In this document: positions 44,409 to 54,400 of the stretch, piece by piece
Layout: each line of letters opens with the position of its first letter
Numbering within the stretch: the first letter of the stretch is position 1
Origin: Bugulina stolonifera
Lineage: Eukaryota; Bryozoa; Gymnolaemata; Cheilostomatida; Bugulidae
Assembly: GCA_935421135.1 (NCBI GenBank)
Contig: OW285192.1
Coordinates: forward strand, 5,003,501 to 5,067,500
DNA: 64,000 nt
Direction of reading: 5' to 3'
The notes under the pieces: generated by a model
Database searches by the model: none
Told to the model about the DNA's origin: nothing
The model's input: only the letters and a program-made list of their open reading frames with translations
Program-made: the position numbers and the translations under genes

Positions 44409-47400
44409 ATGGCCGATAAGAAGTTGATGCTGCTCACAGGAGGGAATTCTGGGATTGGTTTAGAAGCGTGTAAGATCTTGTGTGCGAGAGGACATAAAGT
44501 TGTGGCTACAGTAAGATCTGACGAAAAGGGAGCTCACTGTATAAGGTACATGTACAATGTATTTCATTTTATGTCAGACAATTGAATATAGGAGGAGAAT
44601 CGTTATACCCAACATGTACATTGTACATTGTACGTGTAGGTTGTCATATTCATATTGATATGGTGAGTTATTGTTACAGTGAAGTTAAAGCTGAAGTACC
44701 AGATGCTGATATTCACTACATGATAGCTGACATGTCAGATGTTAGCTCTATTAAAAAGTTAGCAGAGGACTTTAAATCTACCTGGTAAGTTTAGGGGCAT
44801 AGCTCTCTAGACTGGTTTCCATCATATTATTATTATGAAAAGGAGTCTATCTTCAGTGTGTAACTCTTTGAGTTAAAATGGAAGTTTGTTAGTTAGCTTC
44901 TGGCTTTTATTGGTCTTTTTGCGTATTTGATCCGACTCCTTCAACCTTGCTTTCTCTATTGGTTTGTGGCATCTTGCTTATCTACACATAAATACATGTG
45001 TAACAATTATGGCACTCTGACTAGATGACTAGAGAATGTTTACTTTAATAAGGTAAATCAGTAAATAAACCTATCAATCCGGAGTGAAATGTAAAAAGAA
45101 AGTGACTGATTACATCCAGGCTATTTAATGAATGAATATGAGGTATTGCTGTTACAGGCTGACAGATGATGCTCTCCTGGACGTGTTAATAAACAATGCA
45201 GGGTGTCTCTTTCAAGATGGAGTACGACATACATGTCCGACTAACCCGGAGTGGGAGCAGACGTTTGCTACAAATGCTATTGGACCTATACTACTAACAG
45301 ACCTTCTTATAGATAACCTCAAACAGACTGTGGCCAAGAAGGTTAGTTATGTACATTGACTGTTTATGTTTTGTTAGCTATTTCAAATGAATCACATTGC
45401 ACACTCATCTAAAATGTGTGTATGTGAACTACAAGTGCATAATATTATATATAGTTTACACTGATGCATGAGTAGGTGTGCACATTGCCTGCACTGCAAT
45501 GCTTGTTGTAGACAGTCATGTATAGATAGGAATACTCACCAGTTTTACTTCCCACAGTTAATCCCAGGTAAGAAAGCTAAGATCTGAAGAGATCTGTATT
45601 TTTCTAATCTGGGTTAGAAAAGGTGGACAAGGTAGCACAGGTGTATTGTAAGGTTGGATGCTCTTCCTAACACTACCAATGAGCTCAACGAGAGTCCCAC
45701 CAGGCTCTCCCACACATGGAAGTCCAAAGCTCTTGCCACTAGGCCATGGCTGCTATATTTGTATCCTACAGTATAATGCATACATGTAAAACAGTTCCAT
45801 AAAGATAGTGCCTTGTACATAATGTGTGTAGACAGCGCGTAGTGTGCATATGCTTGGGTACTTACCTACATGTATTAGTACTTACCTACATGTATTAGTA
45901 CTTACCTACATGTATTAGTACTTACCTACATGTATTAGTACTTACCTACATGTATTAGTACTTACCTACATGTATTAGTACTTACCTACATGTATTAGTA
46001 CTTACCTACATGTATTAGTACTTACCTACATGTATTAGTACTTACCTACATGTATTAGTACTTACCTACATGTATTAGTACTTACCTACATGTATTAGTA
46101 CTTACCTACATGTATTAGTACTTACCTACATGTATTAGTACTTACCTACATGTATTAGTACTTACCTACATGTATTAGTACTTACCTACATGTATTAGTA
46201 CTTACCTACATGCATTACCTGTCATCCAATGTTGTGTGTTACCAGGGTGAAGCACGAGTTGTTATGGTAAACAGTTCTATTACTACAGCTGACCGGATGG
46301 TCCCGTACCAAACTGACTTGAATGATCTGATGATGTCTAAAGGAAAATATAAAGGAGCAATGCCAGCATATAAGAATTCTAAAGTAAAATGTGTGCACCT
46401 ACTTTACATGTACATGAAAGTATGCGTATTATACTTACATGTACATGTACATACAAGTATGCGTATTATACTTACATGTACATGTACATACAAGTATGTG
46501 TATACTTGCATGTACTTTACATGTACATGAAAGTATGTTGTGTATTACATGTACTTGTATATGTACATGTACTTTACATGTATATATGTGTACAAGTATA
46601 GCATGCATTAGTTGCTCTGGTTCCAATCGGTACATTAGTAATCTACATCGTTGAATTTTGAGAAAAATAGGATTTATGTAGAGCATGAACAATATAATAC
46701 ATGACTCTTTTAATTTCCAGCACTGCAGTTTTATAACTAGAATACTAGTACATACCTATAACTGTCAAGTTTCTCTGATCAAAGCAGGAGCTAATATTCA
46801 TTAATCCGTACTAGGGAGACGTCTATATATTGTGGTTGGGTTTGGGGTAAGAGCAGAAAACTCACAACATAAAAAGAAGACAACTCCCATTTAATAAAGA
46901 TTCACTAAGTGTTCGCTACACTATGACATATATATGACGATTCTTGCTATGAAGTTAGTGCAAATTTATGCCTCATCAAAGTGGGTGAGATTCACCATTA
47001 GAAGTGAAATAGGCTCACCGGTGCAGCTAAATGGGGGAGACTTGGCAAGTATAGAATAACACATTCACACCTGTATGTACCAAACAGCATGACAAGTAAC
47101 CTCTGCACAGGAATATTCCAATTATTCTTAACCATTTAGCTTGCTTAATTGTGATATCTGTTACATTGTTAGGTGGGGTTGATGATGGCGTCCCTAGCCA
47201 TGGTGGAAGAATTGAAGGGAACTGGGGTTACACTCAACTCCCTGTGTCCTGGACTCATTGGTGGTACCAACCTGTTTATGAGCAATGCAGCCGAATCAGG
47301 GAAGTTAGTTATCCTTCTACAAATTTATACAGAAGGCCTTCAGTGTACTAACATTGTTGTAGTACCACAGGCTAGGTACAATATGAAAGTATATGTGAGT

Positions 47401-48925
47401 AGCCATTTATCTATGTGCATGTAAGTAGGGAAATGTAAGTAGGGTAGCTGGTTAGTCGGCCAAACTGCTCCCACAATTGGTTTGTCTCTACTATTGCAAA
47501 TTTAGTCACGACAGTAGGAGGCTAACCAACAAAATGTAAAACGTCAACTTCAACCTGCCCTCGCCGAAACGACAGCCTGGTCACACGGCTGACGATGATA
47601 AAGTTCTTTGGTGACTTAGGTCAGTAGAATCGGCCGTGATATTGTAATGAGACACATGAGTAGCGATGATAGTAGTACAGGTGTGAGAAAGGTCTAGGAG
47701 TGGTCGGCTAGACCTGCTTCCAATTAAATAAAAGACTGAGCAGTGATTGTATGGTAGATTATTAAACTGGGTTGCATGTACTACCGATAAGGTCTGAGTT
47801 ATTGCTTAGATACGAGTCTCATGAGTATGGTCTATGCTAGTTTAGGCAGTTCGGGCTTCAAGGTCCAATGGGACCGAGAGCTGTAACTATGCTACTCTAG
47901 AAAAGATGCCTTCATGTTCTTCTCTATTGATGTGTCTTTATTGGAGTTTAAGCAACAAACAACTGAGCTGTACGTGAAAAAGCATTTGCTTTATATAGTA
48001 TTACATTTTCGGTGAAAACTTCCGGTAAGGTGCGATAGTGTGTCGGCACTAACTATTGCACAACACTATGGTGGAAGGTACGAGGTCCGACCAAAGATAA
48101 TGGAAAAGAAGATCGGACACTCAGGCCAAAAACTGTTCATCCCCCGCCTTCAAATGCGGTCTGGATAAAGTGAGGAGCTGTGCTACCTTGTGCTCTAATC
48201 CGCTCCTCCTCTTGGTGTTCCTCCGGCCAATCAGAAAATATTTTTAGTAGCGACACCTTCTATACAGTCTACTTATAAACGGTATGTTATTACAGGGAAC
48301 CCAGTAATTAAGCCGTCAAACCGCAAGACCAGTCTATCCGCTATCAGCAAATTAATGGTGGGAAGGGACCGCCATCGTACAGCCATAGAACAATTAGATA
48401 AGGTGCAAGACTAGTCAGAGCAATAAATAATGTTAATGTCAAGTTAGCGTGAGTCGGCTGCTATTATGGGAACATCTGTCTCACCACAATATTTGTCATT
48501 TCACACTGGTTAGTGTCAGCGTTTGTAATTTTGTGACTGTTTGACTAGTCTTATACCCTATCCCAAATATTGTAATACTGAATCAAGAACAACTTGTGCA
48601 GGCTTGTAGCTTTTACGACATAAAATCAAGTGTAATAATATTGTTTACTATTTTGTGAAGTCTGTTGTGTAATGATAAGTAGGAAGCAAAGTGTGTATGT
48701 TGTAGATGCTGTCTGAAATGCCAGATGTGCTGTATGTCATGTCTGCTTTGTGGACAAAGTCAAGCAAAGGGAGGCAACTACATAGTTCAGGTGGCCGACG
48801 AGGAACGTGGGAAATCCCAAGGAATATTCTTCCTCCGAGGAAACATGACCGCGCCCTCCCCTCAATGTGCTGATTCTACTAAACAGAAGGAAATGCTGAA
48901 GATCATTAGAGACTTTGTTAATTAG
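44409..48925 (+). CDS. SDR-A: classical short-chain dehydrogenase/reductase with Cys-rich insert (6 exons)
   Basis: Exons: 44409-44545, 44680-44784, 45158-45341, 46246-46383, 47173-47303, 48706-48925; phases agree and give 304 residues. TGGNSGIG at 10-17 binds the nucleotide, NNAG sits at 93-96, a catalytic Ser lies in VNSS at about 152-153, and YKNSK gives Tyr184/Lys188. LDVLINNAG and NPEWEQTFATNAIGPILLTDLL resemble retinol-dehydrogenase/WWOX-like SDRs, so an NAD(P)-dependent oxidoreductase of lipid or retinoid alcohols is likely; the substrate is unknown. At 233-247 a cluster CCLKCQMCCMSCLLC replaces the hydrophobic segment usual there in RDH-type SDRs. Introns contain a SINE, a 20-bp array, a TACATG repeat and a solo LTR. 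It is a tandem paralogue of the gene at 51425. Confidence 0.9.
45600..45770 (-). mobile_element. tRNA-derived SINE-like repeat in SDR-A intron 3
   Basis: On the minus strand, TGGCCTAGTGGCAAGAGC matches a tRNA D-arm/A box. GAGAGCCTGGTGGGACTCTC is a decayed T-arm/B-box region, followed by GGAAGAGCATCCAACC. It lacks a complete cloverleaf. Confidence 0.6.
45861..46210. repeat. 20-bp homogeneous minisatellite, 17.5 copies, in SDR-A intron 3
   Basis: Unit CTTACCTACATGTATTAGTA repeats perfectly 17 times, ending about 35 bp before the acceptor of the exon at 46246. The lack of variation indicates recent expansion. The paralogue at 51425 has no such array. Confidence 0.97.
46395..46600. repeat. TACATG-rich imperfect tandem repeat
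   Basis: About four imperfect copies of a roughly 41-bp unit around ACTTACATGTACATGTACAT and AAGTATGCGTATTA, directly after the donor of SDR-A exon 4. Overlapping frames on both strands are artefacts. Confidence 0.85.
47643..48488 (-). mobile_element. solo LTR in SDR-A intron 5
   Basis: 846 bp with termini TGTAATGAG and CTCACCACA, flanked by ATAT on both sides (47639-47642, 48489-48492). On the minus strand it has a TATA-like ACTATATAAAG (near 48000) followed about 55 nt later by CCAATAAAGACACATC, a polyadenylation signal. The order promoter, then polyA, inside terminal TG..CA is that of an LTR. It shares GATGTGTCTTTATTG and TTTATATAGTA..CTTCCGG with the solo LTR in SDR-B, so both belong to one family. 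No internal coding region is present. Confidence 0.75.
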
Positions 48926-51260
48926 AGATCAGTTTCCGTACCAATTATTTATTTAACTTATTTTAGACAATTTCACAAAACTTATTGTTTGTTTGCAAAT
49001 AATCTGTACTTCTTCTATATTCTTCCTATATATTCTTTTATTTGTTATAGAACATTTCATTCATGTATTTAACAATACATGAATGCTGTGTCGAATGAAA
49101 CTTACATTGTGGAGTTGTTATACAGTGTAGGCTTTAGGGGTATGCTTGGTAAATGGCTGAATGCAATGTAGAGGAGTGCTGGTAGCAACAAACATGAGAA
49201 CGCAATTACTAATCAAGCAGCCAATCTAAACAGACTACATTGGAGTTGTCATTTCTTGTCTTGTCATTTTAGATCAAACTATCGCATGAACATGTACAAC
49301 AAAACCCATTTGTGGAGCATCATTTAAGCAGCAGTGTGTTTCTAGTGCTGCCAAGGGTAGTGAGACAGCAAAGTATACTTTGCTGTCTCACTACCCTTGG
49401 CAGCACTTGGGAATTTAAACATTAACTGTCTGAACAGTTGTTTCTCTGTAAAGCATTAGCCACTAGTGGTAATCATGCCGACATTCAGCCAGCCACACTC
49501 TGTAATGTTAGTCGGTTGCAGTTCTTGTTAAATTCTCAACTTATTTTGTAGTTTGAATGTCAACGCTTGCAGCAATATAACGAATGCGGATTTTATTTTT
49601 TTGACCTCTACCAAACGTACGGTTCTTAGTGAGATAGAGATCAATGACTGTGAGGGATTGATCAATGACTGCCAAGGGATTGATCAATGAAGATCAATGA
49701 CACATTGTATCTCTATATACATGTAGTCATGTGCTGATTTCACAGAATTTGCAACTGTTCTAAAAGGACAGTTCAAAATAGGACATTTCAAAACCAACGT
49801 TTTGAAAACTGCTTGTTCGAAACTCTAAATCCCAACCCCCAGGTTTCAACTAACTTTTATTTTTGATAGTACATTTTTCATTTTACAGCTACTAACTTGT
49901 AGAACACTAAATATAATTAATTTTCTGTGAGTTGTGGTCTTCTAAATGTGAATTACACAGTTTCGAAATTTTTGTTTTCCAAGCGTTCTGTTTCGAAATG
50001 TTCCTTTAACAAGTTTGCAAGACTGTACTGTTATTGAAGTTACATCAATATACACTTTGACATGCACCAGGTATTCTACACAGTCTAACATCACGTAGGT
50101 ACAATAAGCAGTTCAAGCTTCTGCAGATATTGTACATGGACAAGTATGCAGTTATATGTTATCATACATGTGCACTTACAACATTGGTCCATGTATGTAC
50201 TAACAGGTGCAGGTCAGTTAAAGTTACGCTATACAATGTATATGCATTAGGCACAGTAGGGGTGTGCTCTAAAATATAGTAAGTTGAATAATAATATTGA
50301 GCTACAACTGTAATAAGGCAGCGTTTTCCATTGTTTCTAGCTGGTTTATTTTTTTATAGCATTATAATAAAAGTCTGTTTTCATTTTACCTATTCATGTT
50401 TGTATTGCTGGTTCATGTACATGTTTGTACACCAGTACATGTACAATGGCGGTTTGCACAAACTAAGGTACTAATATACATGTACATGTACATGTACATA
50501 TACATCACGGGCAGTGGGAGCATAACTCATAATGATAAAAATGCAAATGATGACTGTGCCCACAGCTTTGTAAACTGTGAGCACAGCCAGCACAGTCATG
50601 ACTTTGTTACACGCCATCTGTAATGACTCCAGGAGAAGACAAATCTGGAAATGTATTCCGATGTTATCTGTGTAGTAAGTTAAGTTACTGGAGGAGTGTG
50701 AAGAGTATGCACTACTTTCAATCAACCAGAGATCACTATATCTAGAGTTTCTTTTGTTGTTTTTGTATAATTAGAATACTGGCTGACGATAAAGAAACTT
50801 GCGTATACATGCATATTATATTTCGGCGAGCTTAAAGATTTCGCTTACACAACTGGCTAGCATACATGTATTCTCTTTAAAAGGAAGAAAACCTCCTGCA
50901 ATGGGTAACCGCTGCCACTGAAAAATAAACGATTCATAATTTCCCCTGCAACAACCTCCAATTATAATGTAGATACAAAAATCATAAAAGTGAAAGGCTT
51001 GCATGCGAGAAAGCATTCAATATACACCTACTTTGAAATGGTTGTCACCTTAATTAAACACTATTGATAGCATAAGAAAGAACACAGTCTATGCGATTGT
51101 TTTTGTGCTATTCAATATTTTCAATGTATTGTTTAGATCTTCAGTCAGTTGTTGAAAAACATTGAGGCTGAGGATCATTCCATGGATTGATAGGACTGAG
51201 GTGAGTATGCCTGTTTAGGACTGCTACAAAATATATTATTCAGAGTATGGAGTGTACATT
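48926..51260. other. spacer between SDR-A and SDR-B
   Basis: No gene recognised. AATACATGAATG repeats occur near 49070 and several TACATG-rich stretches near 50400-50500. A 64-bp perfect palindrome at 49344 is listed separately. Short frames (for example 50396-50623) lack splice context or homology. Confidence 0.45.
49344..49407. repeat. 64-bp perfect palindrome
   Basis: Two 32-bp arms without spacer: AGTGCTGCCAAGGGTAGTGA.. and its exact complement ending ..CTTGGCAGCACT. No mismatch was seen. It lies about 420 bp beyond the SDR-A stop codon. Confidence 0.95.
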
Positions 51261-51320
51261 TATGTAGAAATACTAATAATTATTAGTATTTCTACATACA
51301 AAATCATTAATGATTTTGTA
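51261..51320. repeat. two overlapping perfect palindromes upstream of SDR-B
   Basis: A 38-bp palindrome (arms TATGTAGAAATACTAATAA / TTATTAGTATTTCTACATA, 51261-51298) overlaps a 24-bp palindrome (TACAAAATCATT / AATGATTTTGTA, 51297-51320). They lie about 105-165 bp before the SDR-B ATG. SDR-A has nothing equivalent at the same place. Confidence 0.95.
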
Positions 51321-51424
51321 TGTACATGTACTTTTTTTGATGCTACACTATATCAAAGTGGACTGCCATGTACATGTACATATACACAGTTATAGTGGAC
51401 TGTAGACAGGAAAAGCGCAGAACT

Positions 51425-54400
51425 ATGGCCGATAAGAAGTTGATGTTGCTCACAGGAGGGAATTCTGGGATTGGTTTAAAAGCGTGTAAGATCTTGTGTG
51501 CGAGAGGACATAAAGTTGTGGCTACAGTAAGATCTGACGAAAAGGGAGCTCACTGTATAAGGTACATGTACAATGTATTTCATTTTATGTCAGACAATTG
51601 AATATAGGAGGGGAATAGTTATATCCAACATGTACATTGTACGTGTAGGTTGTCATATGCATAATGACATGGTAAGTTATTGTTACAGTGAAGTTAAAGC
51701 TAAAGTACCAGATGCTGACATCCACTACATGATAGCTGAGATGTCAGATGTTAGCTCTGTTAAAAAGTTAGCAGAGGACTTTAAATCTACCTGGTAAGTT
51801 GGGGGGGGGGGGTAAGTCCGGGATAGAGTTGGAACTTCTATTAAATGATCTTTGATACATCTACGTGTATATGACTGCAATGCTGCCTTGGCTTAATGAT
51901 ATATCTGACTTGTATTACACGTAGATATAAAGGGCCAAAAATAGACATCAAATAATTTACCCGGGCAGAATGACTACTGTACACAGTTGGTGTGCTTACT
52001 GTTAGAAACTATTTCACATTTACCAGATTATATCCATCAATGTTACAGGCTGGCAGATGATGCTCTACTGGACGTGTTAATAAATAATGCAGGGTGTCTC
52101 TTTCAGAGTGGCGGACGACGAACATGTCCGACTAACCCAGAGTGGGAGCAGACGTTTGCTACAAATGCTATTGGACCTATACTACTAACAGACCTTCTTA
52201 TAGATAACCTCAAACAGACCGCAGCCAAGAAGGTTGGTTATGTACTACTCGTGTTAACTTATATTTTTATACGCTGCAAGTGATATTGTACAAACTAACT
52301 TGTTCACAATTAGTGTTGCGCTTCAGCCAATTAGCAGCGATACATTCACAATATATACATGTGATAAAATACAGTATGTACCATTTACATGTATGTATAA
52401 TATATACGACCTGTAATACCTATAATCAGTGTTCGAAGTGTGGTTATACGGGAGTATACGGTGTGTACCCACCTCACTTTTGTGGTTATACGGTCAGCAG
52501 GTGTGTACCCTCATTTTAATAGCTGGTTTTCTCCCACACAATTACTGTAGACCGGATAGCGTAGTGGTAGGGTGCTTGACCCTCATCTATAAGGTCTTGA
52601 GTTCAATCCCCACCTGATCATAACTTTTTTCACTTTAGTAATTCACTAATTGCTTAGCTACCATAAGATTAAGTGGATAACTATACAGTACTAATATGTA
52701 AGATTGCATATGCCGTGTACCCACCTCAATTTTTCCACTTCGAACAATGCCTGTAATAGAATAAAAGATTGTTACATGCGAACGAAGAAAGCAACTAATG
52801 AGCGAAGCTTGCATCGCAGACCAAGCACAAGTGGTTGAGTGGTAAGATACAGTATGTACCATTTATGTATAATACTGTAATGGTTTCTGTGATTTGGTGC
52901 GGTCGTCCTTGGACGACTATCGACCCAGAAATGAAGTGCCTATGAGTGGTAATAGGACTTCGCATTACATGAAAGATCGAACGGTCTCAGTAGCCCAAAT
53001 ACTACCAAAGACGACCCATCTGATCCCAAGTCCGACCTTCAGACTATACAATGAAAGAGAGTAATCCGACCTAGTAGGCGGTTCGCTAAGCGAATGACCT
53101 AGTAAAAGGAAGAGAAAGTCTCTGTATCGAGTATAGATGTGTCTTTATTGAAAGCCAAGTGAAGACTGAGACAATGAACAGTAAAACAGTGCCCTTTATA
53201 TAGTATAAGGACTTCCGGCCGACGTGACGTCGGGAAAAGACGACGTGTGGTCGTCAGGAAGTTGCGCAACAAGATGGCCGCCGGAAGCCCGACGGCCGAC
53301 CCAAAATAGGTCGGGTTCTACAAAAGTTGCTTATAATGGTCCAATTCATGTACAAAATCAATATCAATGGATTCTGAGAGGTCGGGCCTCTGTACATGGG
53401 TATAAAAGACTTGGTAACATTCATGCAGTTATATACAGTTATATAGTGGAACAATACATGAATAAGTAGTGAGCATGAACACATGGAGACGCGTATATAG
53501 ACAGTATGTAAGGGTTTTAGACATGTAATGCAGTTGAAGGTAAGTATACGAACAATTATGAGAATGTGAGTGTCAGATGAGTAGCGCTATAACAACTACT
53601 GAGCACTTAAGGTGCGACGGAGCTTCGTCCGGGAGTTGGAGTCGTATACAAATGTCCTGTACCATCACAATACACACGTGTAATAGAATAAAAGATGTAA
53701 AGTACATGCGGATAGATGCTCCCAATGCAACATGTGACACTATTCACCAAGTATGATAATATCTTATTGTTCCCTTACAAGGGTGAGGCTAGGGTGGTTA
53801 TGGTTAACAGCTCCGTTATTAATGCTGACAAAATGGTTCCGTATCAACCGGATTTTGATGATTTGATGATAGCGAAAGAAGGGAAATATACTGGAGGGCT
53901 CCAAGCTTATAAGATTTCAAAAGTAAGCTGTACATGTTTACTACGCACACATTAACTGCAGCAGTTACGTATAATTAGTCATGTGATATACAATGGTTGC
54001 TTCTAGCTATTATACAAGTGTACATGTACCGACTTCTACTGCTGCCGCTAATTGTGATAAATGAAAAATGCGTGTACTATAGTCGTTCTGCAAAATCTTG
54101 AGAGTTTCTAACAAAGATTGTGGTAAGTCACTCCCATTTCTGGTCCCCGAATGCTGAATCTTTTTATTGTTGGTAGTGAAACTTGGCAGGTATTCATGTA
54201 TTAGAAGACAGGACCAGAAGCAACCTACAGCAGTAGGATTTCTTTCGCCTAATTAAAGTTCATCACATATTTTTTTACCAACAGAGTACTTTTTCCTCTC
54301 ACCATTTTGCAATGGGATTATCACCTTCATCTACCTACATTTCAAGTGTGCAATATGCACATGTACTTGTAGTATACATGTAGGTATTGACACTATAATG

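Noticed and set aside
45861..46210. CRISPR-like regular array
   Set aside because: Head-to-tail 20-bp copies without spacers in an animal intron; this is a minisatellite.
52548..52620. Functional tRNA gene
   Set aside because: A and B boxes are present but no acceptor stem or full cloverleaf; it recurs in a dispersed repeat, so it is a SINE-type promoter.
53224..53484. 76-81 codon frames in the GC-rich part of SDR-B intron 3
   Set aside because: They lie within the solo LTR and have no coding features.
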